From the IMG/VR virus record IMGVR_UViG_3300048121_000141, positions 1-25,321 of that record: a DNA stretch of 25,321 nucleotides. One strand, given 5' to 3'. Positions 1 through 8,036 of this stretch are shown here, piece by piece. The notes beneath the pieces were generated by a model. The model made no database searches. It saw only the letters and a list, made by a program, of their open reading frames with translations, and had not been told where the DNA came from. How positions within the stretch are numbered: the stretch's first letter is position 1; each line of letters opens with the position of its first letter. Both the position numbers and the translations under genes were made by a program. Source of the DNA: a virus.

Positions 1-138
1 GTTAGTGATAGCATCAATGAGCTTGCCTTGGTTCTCTGTCTTAGGTAGAATACCAGAGGTAGGCTTGGTAGCTGCACCTTTGTATGTTGTCTTGCGCCGT
101 GTACGTGTTGGCTTAGCTAGAGGTTCGATGTTGTTCAT
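1..138 (-). CDS. phoH: PhoH-like ATPase, N-terminal part (runs off left edge)
   Basis: Only the first 46 codons are in the window; the frame stays open to base 1. After a basic, low-complexity leader (many Thr, Lys, Arg) comes the segment GILPKTENQGKLIDAI at residues 29-44. It resembles the N-terminal Gln-containing motif that precedes the Walker A loop in phage PhoH-like proteins. PhoH proteins are P-loop ATPases, many fused to or acting with RNase/RNA helicase activities, and are very common in marine phages; their phage role is unsettled. The ATG overlaps the stop of the upstream gene as ATGA, so it is probably translationally coupled. No Walker motif is visible inside the window, so the family call rests on the short motif and on context. 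Confidence 0.5.
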   Translation of the reverse strand, partial: MNNIEPLAKPTRTRRKTTYKGAATKPTSGILPKTENQGKLIDAITN

Positions 139-578
139 GGAGTATTTACCAGTTCTGCTTCTGTGTAAGGAATATGAAAAAACATTTCGCCCTTTCGTAT
201 GTACCTACCTTTAGCCTCTTTTACCTCACATGATTTTAGCTGTTCTCCTGTAATACGCCAGCACTTATCAATGTGCTTATTGAACACATAAAAAGTAACA
301 TTGTAATCATACTTTTTTAGCAGGCGTGTTTTACGCTCTGGTATGCGGATCTCAGTCCAGTGCTCAGGCCAATCGCTATCCCACCCTTGCTTAACTTCTG
401 CTTCACTGTAATTAGTAACTCCGTCTTTAATAGACTCTACATCTGCATAGTAATTCTCTTTTAAGTGAGGTATCTCGTGGCCTTCTGCCTCAAGTAAAGA
501 CACTAGCGCAGACTTGGCAGGGTTGTCAAATCTGTCATACAGATGTTTTTCAAAAGGCTTACGTACAGGATTACTCAT
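135..578 (-). CDS. hypothetical phage protein, possible PD-(D/E)XK-type nuclease
   Basis: A 147-residue protein with no family I can name securely. Residues 44-62 contain an acidic stretch followed by EAEVK (YADVES...EAEVK). This could be the D...ExK active site of a PD-(D/E)XK nuclease-like fold, and a conserved-looking basic run RIPERKTRLLKK follows near residue 78. That reading is inference; a plain hypothetical protein is equally possible. The start has a clear Shine-Dalgarno AGGAG five bases upstream. The gene follows a terminator-like hairpin (592-626), so it may be a separate transcription unit or be reached by read-through, and it is coupled by ATGA to the PhoH-like gene. Confidence 0.6.
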   Translation of the reverse strand: MSNPVRKPFEKHLYDRFDNPAKSALVSLLEAEGHEIPHLKENYYADVESIKDGVTNYSEAEVKQGWDSDWPEHWTEIRIPERKTRLLKKYDYNVTFYVFNKHIDKCWRITGEQLKSCEVKEAKGRYIRKGEMFFHIPYTEAELVNTP

Positions 579-591
579 GGCTACTCCTATG

Positions 592-626
592 TTAAAGTAA
601 AGCCCAGCGCCGTAACGCTGAGCCTT
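592..626 (-). terminator. Rho-independent-type terminator after the RNR/glutaredoxin genes
   Basis: On the minus strand an 11-bp stem (626-616 pairing with 609-599, two G.U pairs) closes a 6-base loop and is followed by TTTACTTT. It lies six bases past the stop of the 48-aa gene. The opposite strand also has a T-rich tail (CCTTTGTTCTT), so it could act both ways, but all genes here run leftward. Confidence 0.6.
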
Positions 627-631
627 TGTTC

Positions 632-778
632 TTAGTCTTGTTGCTCTGTAGCAGGCTCTTCGTCAGCCAAGACTTCTTGCACCGTAGTACTTACAGTATC
701 GTAAGCCTCCGCTCCTAAATCAGCTGTAGCCTCTAGTACACCTACAGCCAAAAAGAAGTATAATACAAACCCAATCAT
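632..778 (-). CDS. 48-aa single-pass membrane peptide with acidic tail
   Basis: A small gene not obvious from length alone. Its ATG overlaps the glutaredoxin stop as ATGA, the junction style used throughout this arm, and it stops just before a terminator hairpin. The product starts MIGFVLYFFLAVGVL, a likely signal anchor or transmembrane helix (residues 2-15), followed by a strongly acidic tail rich in Glu, Asp, Ala and Thr and ending EEPATEQQD. No family recognised. It could be an inner-membrane peptide acting on the host; its place at the end of the nucleotide-metabolism operon gives no firm clue. Confidence 0.6.
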   Translation of the reverse strand: MIGFVLYFFLAVGVLEATADLGAEAYDTVSTTVQEVLADEEPATEQQD

Positions 779-1002
779 CCTAGTTTTTCCTTTAGTTCTG
801 TGTAACCACCTACGTAGTCACCGTTGTTGTCCCATATTTGTGGTACGCTCTTCATACCTGCCTTCTTAACAAGTGTCAAGAGCCACCTGCTACTTGGATC
901 GTCAAGTGAGTAGGCCGTGAAGCCTACCCTCTTCTCTCGCATTAAGTGTTTCGCCTTAGTGCAGAACTCACAGTGTGCTGTACCTAAGATTACGTAATTC
1001 AT
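775..1002 (-). CDS. grx: glutaredoxin (RNR electron donor)
   Basis: A 75-residue thioredoxin-fold protein. The redox motif is C11-E-F-C14 after the first beta strand (MNYVILGTAHCEFC), the cis-proline motif is SVPQIW around residue 54, and the glycine pair of the glutathione/target-binding loop is GGYTEL near residue 66. Length is normal for a short phage glutaredoxin or NrdH-like redoxin. It directly follows the ribonucleotide reductase gene with an ATGA overlap. Its likely job is to re-reduce the C-terminal cysteine pair of that reductase, a common pairing in T4-like and marine phages. Confidence 0.92.
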   Translation of the reverse strand: MNYVILGTAHCEFCTKAKHLMREKRVGFTAYSLDDPSSRWLLTLVKKAGMKSVPQIWDNNGDYVGGYTELKEKLG

Positions 1003-2897
1003 ACTAGATCCACAATCTCACAGCTGTCACCCGAGCAGGCCATTGTCTGCATGGATACCGTGTTATCCTCGTTCTCGTAGTCGTTAAGATCTTCCCAGTT
1101 AATGCTGCTAGGCATCTTGGCAAGCATCTCTTCGTACTCTTCCTTAGTGCAGTCCTGATAGGGTGCTTGCTGGTAGGTGTGATCTGAGTGAGGCAGGAAT
1201 GATACACCTGACATCTCATCAAAGTGTTCATACACAAACGCACCCACAGCCATCCACTCAGCATCTCGAACTGAGATAGTCACACTTGGCTTATGTTCAC
1301 ACCAGTGTCGCTGGTAAGTCAGCCACAACTCTAGCTGCTCTACTGCTGTCATGTCGTTACGTGTAACAGCCTGATCAGGTGACTTAACGGGGAAGCTAAA
1401 CACTACAGTAGAGTCAGGCTTCATAACGCAAGGCTCATTAGGAATACCTTGGTCAATCATGAACTGCGTCAGAGGATCTTTGTTGTCGCCACGGACAGTC
1501 CGAATATAATAGGGGCTGTGACGAGCATGAATACCAGAAGCAGAATCAACCAGCTGTGATACCGTACCGGAAGGTTTAACGCAGCTGATACTAGCAGAAG
1601 CAGGGATGCCAAGCAGCTCAGCCCACTCAGCGTTAGTAGCAACAGCGATAGAACGTAGATGCTCAAGGGTCTTCTCCAATCCTTTGTTAGAGTTTGTCAT
1701 AAGAGGGTTGTCCATAATGCCTGTCATAGACACACCAAGTAAGCGTTCCTCTGCAGTGTTCTTCTGCCATACCTTACGCAGGTAGGGAAACTTAATCATG
1801 GTAGACTGGATCGTACCCAAGATCGTAGCAAGCTTTACCTTACGCTCAAGATCCTCAATACTATCCGTTGCACGTACTACACACTCCGTTAAGTTACAAA
1901 ACTGATACGGACGTAAAATGATTTCAGAACAAGGGTTTGTACCAAACTCATGGTTAGGATCACGCCGCCCAAACTTAGCTGCTTGCTTCTTGGATGCTTC
2001 ACGATTAAAGATACCACGCTCACCAGACTTAGACTCAACGAGAGAGAGCCACTCACGCATGAATGTTTCCATGTCTGGCTTCTCAGTGTACGACACACTG
2101 TTGTTAGCCAAGGCACGATGCCCAGCATTTTCCCACCACTGTCCTGACTTAGCGTGACGCATACGGTCATCACTCAGGTTAGACAGAGAGATCATAGCTG
2201 AGCGGCGCACACCACCTACGACAACGATCTGACCAATGAAGCACATCAGGTCATGACATTCCATAGAGCTGAGCTTACGCCCTTGTGCAGCCTTGAAAGT
2301 GGCTACAGCAAAGTTAAATAGTTCTACGAGAGGCGCTGGGCCTGACGCTCTACCGCCAAACGTTTTAAGTCTTGCACCAGCAGGACGTACACGAGAGACA
2401 TCCCACTTGGGGATCTCACCAGCCCACAGGAGTGCAAGAACTTGACGGAACCCCTTAGCCCAGCCTTCCTTACTGTCCTTAACGACAACGACAGACTCAC
2501 TCTCGAAGAGCTCAGGCACTTCTGGGAGCTTGCTGATAAACTGGCGCTCAACGGAGAACCCGACACCAGTACCGCAGAGGAGGATGTACATAGCCTCATC
2601 GAAGGACTTAGGGTCATCTACGGGTAAGTAGCTACAGTTGTAGCCTGCAGTGTTGTCACGATCAAGCGCTGGGCCTGCTGTCATCATAGCTCTCATGGAT
2701 GGCATGATCTCTTGACCTAGAATAGCCTGCTCAATGTCATCAATGTAAGAGCTATCACCTGTAACACGGCGCACTACGTTGTCCATGTAGCGCCCTACTG
2801 TACTGCCCCATGACTCACGGCCTTCACCGTCAAAGTATTTAGCGTAGCGTGACTTGTGAATAAATGATTGGTAGTCTGTTGGTAGTTGATTGCTCAT
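999..2897 (-). CDS. nrdJ: class II (adenosylcobalamin-dependent) ribonucleoside-triphosphate reductase
   Basis: A 632-residue monomeric RNR of the Lactobacillus leichmannii RTPR type, reducing ribonucleotides to deoxyribonucleotides with B12 as radical source. Visible catalytic features: YNC with C88, the NPCSE loop with N321, C323 and E325, C334 in the following strand (QFCNL), and a C-terminal C621-x4-C626 pair (ACSGDSC) that relays electrons. Absence of an nrdB gene nearby fits class II. The family type protein is about 740 residues, so this is a compact phage version. It is coupled by ATGA to MazG upstream and glutaredoxin downstream. Class II enzymes need no oxygen but need host-supplied cobalamin. 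Confidence 0.95.
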   Translation of the reverse strand: MSNQLPTDYQSFIHKSRYAKYFDGEGRESWGSTVGRYMDNVVRRVTGDSSYIDDIEQAILGQEIMPSMRAMMTAGPALDRDNTAGYNCSYLPVDDPKSFDEAMYILLCGTGVGFSVERQFISKLPEVPELFESESVVVVKDSKEGWAKGFRQVLALLWAGEIPKWDVSRVRPAGARLKTFGGRASGPAPLVELFNFAVATFKAAQGRKLSSMECHDLMCFIGQIVVVGGVRRSAMISLSNLSDDRMRHAKSGQWWENAGHRALANNSVSYTEKPDMETFMREWLSLVESKSGERGIFNREASKKQAAKFGRRDPNHEFGTNPCSEIILRPYQFCNLTECVVRATDSIEDLERKVKLATILGTIQSTMIKFPYLRKVWQKNTAEERLLGVSMTGIMDNPLMTNSNKGLEKTLEHLRSIAVATNAEWAELLGIPASASISCVKPSGTVSQLVDSASGIHARHSPYYIRTVRGDNKDPLTQFMIDQGIPNEPCVMKPDSTVVFSFPVKSPDQAVTRNDMTAVEQLELWLTYQRHWCEHKPSVTISVRDAEWMAVGAFVYEHFDEMSGVSFLPHSDHTYQQAPYQDCTKEEYEEMLAKMPSSINWEDLNDYENEDNTVSMQTMACSGDSCEIVDLV

Positions 2898-3253
2898 CGG
2901 TTGTCACCTGATCCTTTAATAACGCCACGCTTAGCACGGCTATTTAGTTTATCCATATTAACTTGCAGCACCTCTGTGAGGTCACTGTTAAAGTAATTAG
3001 CTAGGGCTGTAGCATAGAACACAACGTCACCTAACTCCTTTACAATCTCATCTGCTGAGACCTTGTTGGAGTCACGCAGCATCTTCTTGATCTTCTCTGC
3101 TACCTCACCTGCTTCACCTACTAAGCCTAGTGTGTTCTCAACTAAGCGTGTCTCGCCTTCTGTGACGATCTTACCTTCTACCCAGTACGAATAGTCTTGA
3201 GGCTTAACATCCATCATATTCGCAAAGGCATCAATGTCTTCCTGTGTAATCAT
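2894..3253 (-). CDS. mazG: MazG-like nucleotide pyrophosphohydrolase
   Basis: A 119-residue all-alpha NTP-PPase. The metal-binding set is clear: GLVGEAGEVAEK gives E47, E50 and E53, and KELGDVVFYATAL gives E73 and D76 (the ExxD half). The tail NMDKLNSRAKRG is typical of the family. MazG-type enzymes hydrolyse (d)NTPs to monophosphates; phage versions have been linked to nucleotide recycling or to altering the host stringent response, and which applies here is unknown. It is ATGA-coupled to the RNR gene and to the small gene upstream. Confidence 0.92.
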   Translation of the reverse strand: MITQEDIDAFANMMDVKPQDYSYWVEGKIVTEGETRLVENTLGLVGEAGEVAEKIKKMLRDSNKVSADEIVKELGDVVFYATALANYFNSDLTEVLQVNMDKLNSRAKRGVIKGSGDNR

Positions 3254-3417
3254 GTTCTCTCCCTAACATTTAAGTTCTCTATATCCACGTCATCTACATC
3301 ATAAATAACATCTGTTATCAAGTCGTAAATATCTTGTTCGTGGTTCTCTTCGTATGATGATAATATGTTGTTGTTATCATCTACCTTCGCAACAAAGGTA
3401 ACGCTAAACTTCTTCAT
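3250..3417 (-). CDS. 55-aa hypothetical protein
   Basis: A small acidic protein beginning MKKFSVTFVAKVDD, with a dense Asp/Glu/Asn composition in the second half (DLITDVIYDVDDVDIENL). It is bracketed by ATGA overlaps on both sides (start inside the stop of the 117-aa gene, stop inside the start of mazG), the strongest evidence that it is translated. The N-terminal beta-strand pattern followed by an acidic helix resembles many small phage proteins of unknown role. No function assigned. Confidence 0.68.
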   Translation of the reverse strand: MKKFSVTFVAKVDDNNNILSSYEENHEQDIYDLITDVIYDVDDVDIENLNVRERT

Positions 3418-3767
3418 GCGCTACCCTTTGTCTTAGTCCAGCGGCTTATCTTGTAGACATTACCCTCTACTTCAACAGCCTTGCTTTCTTCTAGCTCCTC
3501 CTCTGCTTCTGCAAACAGATCAGGGAACATGCTTTGCATTATTTCAGATCGCAAGACAACGAAGTCTTCCCAAGCATCAGGGTAAAGATCCAAGAACTGC
3601 TGAGCTGCAGACATAGTGAGTGCCTCATCCAGTGCAGCCCTCATGCCTTCCTCAGAACCAGCAGAGCCAAACACCATGCCTGTCTTGATGTTGCCCGTCC
3701 ACTCACCATCCTCAATTACAGGTGATAGCACAATGGCTACATCACCAGCTTTAATCTCGTAGGCCAT
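3414..3767 (-). CDS. 117-aa hypothetical acidic protein
   Basis: Not recognised. The N-terminus (MAYEIKAGDVAIVLSPVIEDG) looks like beta strands. The middle is helical and Ala-rich, and residues 85-95 are a glutamate run (AEAEEELEE), followed by a basic tail (ISRWTKTKG). It starts with a TAATG overlap on the endonuclease I stop and ends with ATGA into the 55-aa gene, so it sits inside the same translational chain between recombination and nucleotide-metabolism genes. Confidence 0.7.
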   Translation of the reverse strand: MAYEIKAGDVAIVLSPVIEDGEWTGNIKTGMVFGSAGSEEGMRAALDEALTMSAAQQFLDLYPDAWEDFVVLRSEIMQSMFPDLFAEAEEELEESKAVEVEGNVYKISRWTKTKGSA

Positions 3768-4201
3768 TACGTTCTCCTTTTAACTTTGAGGCGTTGCTCT
3801 TTCATGCGAGAGCCTTTTTCTTTTAGCCACTCTTCTGGTATAACACGGTTAGCCCACTTAAAGCCCTTCTGGTCACACCAATCGCAATACCTACTCTTGG
3901 CTCCTTTGTAAAGACGTGATCTAGCATTACTGAATACAAATCTAATATCCAATCCTGGATGCTGTCGCTGTATCTCAATGTGCTTCCTACGATCTGCTGC
4001 TGAGAAGATGCCCTTTGTCTCAATGATGATACCATTGTCTAGCTCAAAGTCTGGTGTGTAAGTGCGATACTTTAGATCTTCCCATTCGATCTTTAGCTCT
4101 TCGTATGCTACTTTCTTTTGCCTATCTTTGAGGTACGCAGCAGCCTCTACTTCAAGACCACTGCGATACATGCGAGAGTTATGCTTCCTGTTCACCATCA
4201 T
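3767..4201 (-). CDS. T7-type endonuclease I (Holliday junction resolvase)
   Basis: A 144-residue protein matching phage T7 gp3. It cleaves branched DNA, resolving recombination intermediates before packaging and helping host DNA breakdown. The four catalytic residues of T7 endonuclease I (E20, D55, E65, K67) have counterparts E17 (SGLEVE), D51 (YTPDF), E61 and K63 (IIETKG). A basic C-terminus and the CDWC pair at residues 106-109 follow. The ORF begins with two ATGs and overlaps the upstream nuclease by 23 bases; either Met could be used. Confidence 0.92.
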   Translation of the reverse strand: MMVNRKHNSRMYRSGLEVEAAAYLKDRQKKVAYEELKIEWEDLKYRTYTPDFELDNGIIIETKGIFSAADRRKHIEIQRQHPGLDIRFVFSNARSRLYKGAKSRYCDWCDQKGFKWANRVIPEEWLKEKGSRMKEQRLKVKRRT

Positions 4202-5054
4202 CTTCTTTCTTTAAGAATACGTAGTCGATCATGGGTGGGTTCTTCGCTTTAGAGCTAGGCGAAGGTATTGTTTGAAGGTCAGGCCAACACTTGTGTTTGA
4301 ATGCGCAGAAGCCACACTCTGTGCCAAGCTTTAGGTTACCTGTCTTCTTACGATAGAACGTTTCCTCAATAGGCTCAAAGCAACGCTCAAATGGTTTGTC
4401 TTCGTTGATGTAGTCCGTAAGGTCTTCGATGTCTGACAGTACAGCCTCTTTGTCCACACCCTCTGCTGAGACGTATTTAAACTCACCATTAGCCTTGTTG
4501 ACTACCCACCAGCCACCAACACCCTTACCTGCGCCCTCTGCGTAGCCTACGAGCTGTGGGATATACCCAAAGCTGTCACCTGTAGCTAACGCATCAAAGG
4601 ATGCAAACTTGTTCTGGTATGACCACGGAGAGGCTGACTTAACATCGTCAATCTTACCGTCCAACTCCATGTCGTACTCACCACGGATCTCTGTACCGTT
4701 AGGTAGCTTGAGGGTAACGTAGTCGTTGTCCTTGAAGTCCACGTTAGCGGCCCTCATGATACCCTTGAACACAGCCTCAACAATGTCACCGAGGATCATG
4801 TTCATCAGGAAGTGTGGTGGGAATGGTGTCTTACCTTCTGGGTCATTCTTCTCATACCACAGCTGACACTTAGGCTTACCAATGTTAGACATACGTAAGC
4901 GAAACTTGTCACGAGGCCCACTATCAAACTGCTTAAACAGAGCAGCCTTAACATCGGAGGCGACTTTATCAGCCACCTCCTCTGTCATAGTAGTCTCACC
5001 AGCCATAGCCTTCTGCAGGAATGCGAAGATTGCTAACTCTGCTGGATGCTCCAT
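4179..5054 (-). CDS. Cas4/RecB-like PD-(D/E)XK exonuclease with Fe-S cluster cysteines
   Basis: A 291-residue nuclease-fold protein. The active-site motif is GEYDMELDGKIDDVKSAS, giving D128, D137 and K139. Four cysteines are placed as in Cas4/AddB-type 4Fe-4S nucleases: C63 near the N-terminus and C247, C250 and C256 (TECGFCAFKHKCWP) near the C-terminus. Such enzymes resect DNA ends; in phages of this type the gene serves recombination or host DNA degradation rather than CRISPR adaptation, and no CRISPR array or cas genes are nearby. The start overlaps the upstream stop by one base (TAATG). Asp-Asp-x-Lys replaces the common Asp-Glu-x-Lys spacing, within family variation. Confidence 0.85.
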   Translation of the reverse strand: MEHPAELAIFAFLQKAMAGETTMTEEVADKVASDVKAALFKQFDSGPRDKFRLRMSNIGKPKCQLWYEKNDPEGKTPFPPHFLMNMILGDIVEAVFKGIMRAANVDFKDNDYVTLKLPNGTEIRGEYDMELDGKIDDVKSASPWSYQNKFASFDALATGDSFGYIPQLVGYAEGAGKGVGGWWVVNKANGEFKYVSAEGVDKEAVLSDIEDLTDYINEDKPFERCFEPIEETFYRKKTGNLKLGTECGFCAFKHKCWPDLQTIPSPSSKAKNPPMIDYVFLKKEDDGEQEA

Positions 5055-5932
5055 TAGTATGCTGCCTCCTCTACATCAATAATAGAACCTACGAGACTAG
5101 CATCTTCTTTGCTCATACTTGTATTGGAACGCTCATTGTGTAGATCCAAGACCTTACCATTAGAGTAGTGAATGTAGTCCAAGAAGCCTGCTGCTGTCTC
5201 TTGCATGTAGGCATCATCCGCATCAGATGGAGTAACAATATCGCCTACGGATGATAGGGTATAACCATATGTAGCACCCGTAGGAATGGATGCCTCTGCA
5301 CCAGTAAGTGTGATCTTAGTCATGTGAGGCAGGCTGTTCTTACGAGCAATAGCCTTCTGTGATGCGTCTATATTCTTTAGGCTGTCACGATTCTTTACGT
5401 CCATGATGAATGGAATATCTACATACTCACCACTGATAGGTGTTCCAGTTTCATTTACAGGGTTATTAACAGTAAGCGTACCCATGAAGATCTTAACACG
5501 TTTAACAGTGCGGATGATGTCCTTAGTGGACTCTGGTAGGGCATTGAAGTCCTCAATGTAACCTGATGGACGACCAAGATTGTAACCACCTACGCTGTCC
5601 TGTAGATCGCTATTCACTGAGCGGCTCATGACTGACTTCTCCATCTCATTAGTAGAAGAGTTCCAGCGTTGCCACTGTAGTCGGTCTGTAATAATACGCA
5701 CATCAATACTCTCAGCGTAGAATACATCATCACCTAGCGTGATCTTGTATGCACCTACTGGTACAACATCTGTCTTAATCTTCTTGCCGCCAAGCTCAAT
5801 CTCACCCTTGATAGCGGTGCTAAGGACGTTCACACGTGCCAACGCAGAGCGCTGTTGTGTCTCTTGTTTGGGAGAACCCATAAGTTCTGCCAATGGGTTT
5901 GACGATCCTGTTGTTGCTAGTTCTGTACTCAT
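5054..5932 (-). CDS. hypothetical protein, candidate single-stranded DNA-binding protein
   Basis: A 292-residue protein with no motif I can name. Low-complexity N-terminus, beta-rich middle with aromatic residues (RLQWQRWNSS), and an acidic end (GSIIDVEEAAY). A separate acidic tail is typical of phage SSBs. Position supports the idea: first gene behind its own promoter, between DNA polymerase and the Cas4-like nuclease, where marine podoviruses often carry an SSB or recombination mediator. This is inference from context; a structural prediction would settle it. Shine-Dalgarno AAGGA lies about 9 bases before the ATG. Confidence 0.6.
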   Translation of the reverse strand: MSTELATTGSSNPLAELMGSPKQETQQRSALARVNVLSTAIKGEIELGGKKIKTDVVPVGAYKITLGDDVFYAESIDVRIITDRLQWQRWNSSTNEMEKSVMSRSVNSDLQDSVGGYNLGRPSGYIEDFNALPESTKDIIRTVKRVKIFMGTLTVNNPVNETGTPISGEYVDIPFIMDVKNRDSLKNIDASQKAIARKNSLPHMTKITLTGAEASIPTGATYGYTLSSVGDIVTPSDADDAYMQETAAGFLDYIHYSNGKVLDLHNERSNTSMSKEDASLVGSIIDVEEAAY

Positions 5933-5960
5933 CTGTATATCCTTTATTACAGTAAAAAAG

Positions 5961-5996
5961 AGTCTTAGTTATACCGTCACACATCCTGTACGTCAA
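5961..5996 (-). promoter_or_regulatory. Sigma-70-type promoter inside the 3' end of the polymerase gene
   Basis: On the minus strand, TTGACG (5996-5991), a 17-base spacer and TATAAC (5973-5968) lie over the last codons of the polymerase and the gap after it. A start near 5961 gives a leader of about 30 bases to the candidate SSB gene. Five of six bases match at each box with ideal spacing, one of the best promoters in the window. It would let the SSB, nuclease, RNR and PhoH genes be expressed independently of the upstream replication genes. Confidence 0.65.
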
Positions 5997-8025
5997 GCCA
6001 ATTCGGCCCGATTTTTGATTCTAGTAGTAACGGAACATTCATCTTTACGTTATAGGCTTGTTCTATTAAGTCTGTCAAGCCCTCATTCATGTCTTCAATA
6101 ATCTGTAGCACAGTCTCCTTCTCCTCTGGGTGAATATCTATAACAGTTGAGTCATGAACAGTGTTCACTAAGCAAGAGTTTAGATCCTTCAACCTCTCCT
6201 CCAGTTCGATAAGCACAACAGGAACAACGTCACCAGTAGCAAAACCCTGCACTGGATAGTTCTTAATCATAGTGAAGTGTGATACCCCGCCACGAGCATT
6301 GCGCTTAACGTCAGGGAATGCGTATTGCCGCCCAGACTTACTGGTAATCTTGTTGAACCTTATAGCTTCATCAGCTAAGCTCTTATGCCAAGCTGCTACA
6401 CCCTCATACTTCTCATTGAAGTGAATGTAGTATGCTTCCTCAGCCTTAGATCTGCCATACCCTGTAGCGCCAAAGAGGGGTGCAAATGTATGAGCCTTGG
6501 CTTCCTGACGTGACGTAGGCTGTCCTGCATCTGTAATAACTTGTGCAGTGTAGCTGTGTACGTCAAACCCTGTAGCAATCTCTTCCATAGCAACTTCATC
6601 CTGGGCTAGATACGCAGCCGTTCTAAACTCAAGCTGTGCAAAGTCTGCCTCACAGATGTAGCCGTTATCCCAGCGAGACACAAAGACACGCTTTACGGGA
6701 AACGTGCCGCCCCTTGGCATGTTTTGCATGTTGGGGTTTCGTCCAGAAAATCTACCTGTACTGGTGATATGCTGAGTGAGTCCCACATGCAGGAATCCGT
6801 CTGACTTAGTGAAAGTGTCGATACCCTCCACAAAACTAGAGAGGTAGCTACTAACAGCAGAAAGACGCTTAAGGTCAGTAAGAAACTCAACAGCAGCGTC
6901 CATGTTGTTCGTTTTAGCAGTACCCACAAGTACATCTAAGTTGTCCTTTCCTGTGCTAAAACCATTGGCGCTAACCCACTTCTTGCTTGGCGCACCAAAG
7001 CCTAGACCTGCAATATGGTTAAGCTCTTTCAAGCCGTAGCCACGAGCATCACAGTCCTTACATTTATTAGGCTTAGCAAACTTAGTGCCATCCTTCTTTA
7101 TCTTGTACGTCTTACCTGTGCCAGAACATGTAGGGCATGTAAAAGCCTTGGTACGTTTTATGATAGTACTGTTAGCATTTACTGCCTGCTTAAACTCTTT
7201 AGCACTACTCACATACTCAAACAGGTCAGCCCACTCCTTCTTGTTGTTAATTTTACGAGAGAAGACAACCTGAGACATCTGCTCTGGTGAGTTAAGATTG
7301 ATAGGTGTATCACCCATGATCTCACGTACCTTGTGCTGTAGTCTGTCCTCAATGTCGGCCTTCTCACGTTCAAACTCTATACGCACACCGTCTAGGGCTG
7401 TACGATCCACCCTGATTCCTGACATGTACATTCTGGTAAGGGTTTTACAGGTACGGAAGGTGACATCTCTGATGGTATGTAGGGACTCACTTTCGGGTTC
7501 ACTGTAGTCTGCTTCGATGCTGTGGAATAGCTCACGAGTTGTATCTAGGTCACACTTGAGATAAAAGCTAAGCTCACTGAGGGGGATCTCATTGGTGTTG
7601 TACCCTTCCTTAAAGTAACGCTTGAGAGTGTCATCCTTCTGAGCGTTAAGGTTCCTACGTTCTGCACAAGCCTCTAGGCTTAGTGGTTCCTTCTGACCAC
7701 GCAGTAAGATGTACTCTGCAAGCATGGTGTCATAGATAGCGCCATCATACTTAAAGCCACACTCCCACAGCCACATAAGATCGTGCTGAGCGTTGTGCAT
7801 GATTAGAAGAGTAGTCATGTCTAAGACTTGCTGGACTAGCTTACGCCCAGCGCCACTGGTGTCCTTCTTCTCAACGTGATCTAATGTTACAATGTGTAAC
7901 TCTTTGTCATTGTCTGCATTCTGCATACCGACTTGCACAAGGAAGTTACCCTCCTCGTAGGGGTCTAAGTGTAACTTCTCCCTACGTTTGTTTGTTGTGT
8001 TCTCAACGTCTAATACAAGTCTCAT
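5977..8025 (-). CDS. polA: family A DNA polymerase with 3'-5' exonuclease and inserted DnaJ-type zinc element
   Basis: A 682-residue replicative polymerase. Exonuclease: D6 and E8 (LDVEN), D82 (NAQHDL), Y155/D159 (YLKCD). Polymerase motif A: D461 in EADFAQLEFR. Motif B: R506-K510 in RQEAKAHTFAPLFG. Motif C: H624-D625-S626 in VHDS. TGRFSGRNPNMQN at 423-435 is the primer-binding consensus. Between the halves, residues 297-331 hold CPTCSGTG and, 22 residues on, CKDCDARGYG: C297, C300, C322, C325, a half-DnaJ zinc finger. An atypical polymerase with a partial DnaJ domain is a hallmark reported for phage HMO-2011. Strong SD (GAGGAG) before the ATG; 11 bases after the helicase stop. Confidence 0.95.
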   Translation of the reverse strand: MRLVLDVENTTNKRREKLHLDPYEEGNFLVQVGMQNADNDKELHIVTLDHVEKKDTSGAGRKLVQQVLDMTTLLIMHNAQHDLMWLWECGFKYDGAIYDTMLAEYILLRGQKEPLSLEACAERRNLNAQKDDTLKRYFKEGYNTNEIPLSELSFYLKCDLDTTRELFHSIEADYSEPESESLHTIRDVTFRTCKTLTRMYMSGIRVDRTALDGVRIEFEREKADIEDRLQHKVREIMGDTPINLNSPEQMSQVVFSRKINNKKEWADLFEYVSSAKEFKQAVNANSTIIKRTKAFTCPTCSGTGKTYKIKKDGTKFAKPNKCKDCDARGYGLKELNHIAGLGFGAPSKKWVSANGFSTGKDNLDVLVGTAKTNNMDAAVEFLTDLKRLSAVSSYLSSFVEGIDTFTKSDGFLHVGLTQHITSTGRFSGRNPNMQNMPRGGTFPVKRVFVSRWDNGYICEADFAQLEFRTAAYLAQDEVAMEEIATGFDVHSYTAQVITDAGQPTSRQEAKAHTFAPLFGATGYGRSKAEEAYYIHFNEKYEGVAAWHKSLADEAIRFNKITSKSGRQYAFPDVKRNARGGVSHFTMIKNYPVQGFATGDVVPVVLIELEERLKDLNSCLVNTVHDSTVIDIHPEEKETVLQIIEDMNEGLTDLIEQAYNVKMNVPLLLESKIGPNWLDVQDV

Positions 8026-8036
8026 CTCTCTCTCCT

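Noticed and set aside
4179-5054. Part of a CRISPR-Cas system (Cas4)
   Set aside because: No cas1, cas2 or array is present; the nuclease fold with Fe-S cysteines is common in phage recombination modules.
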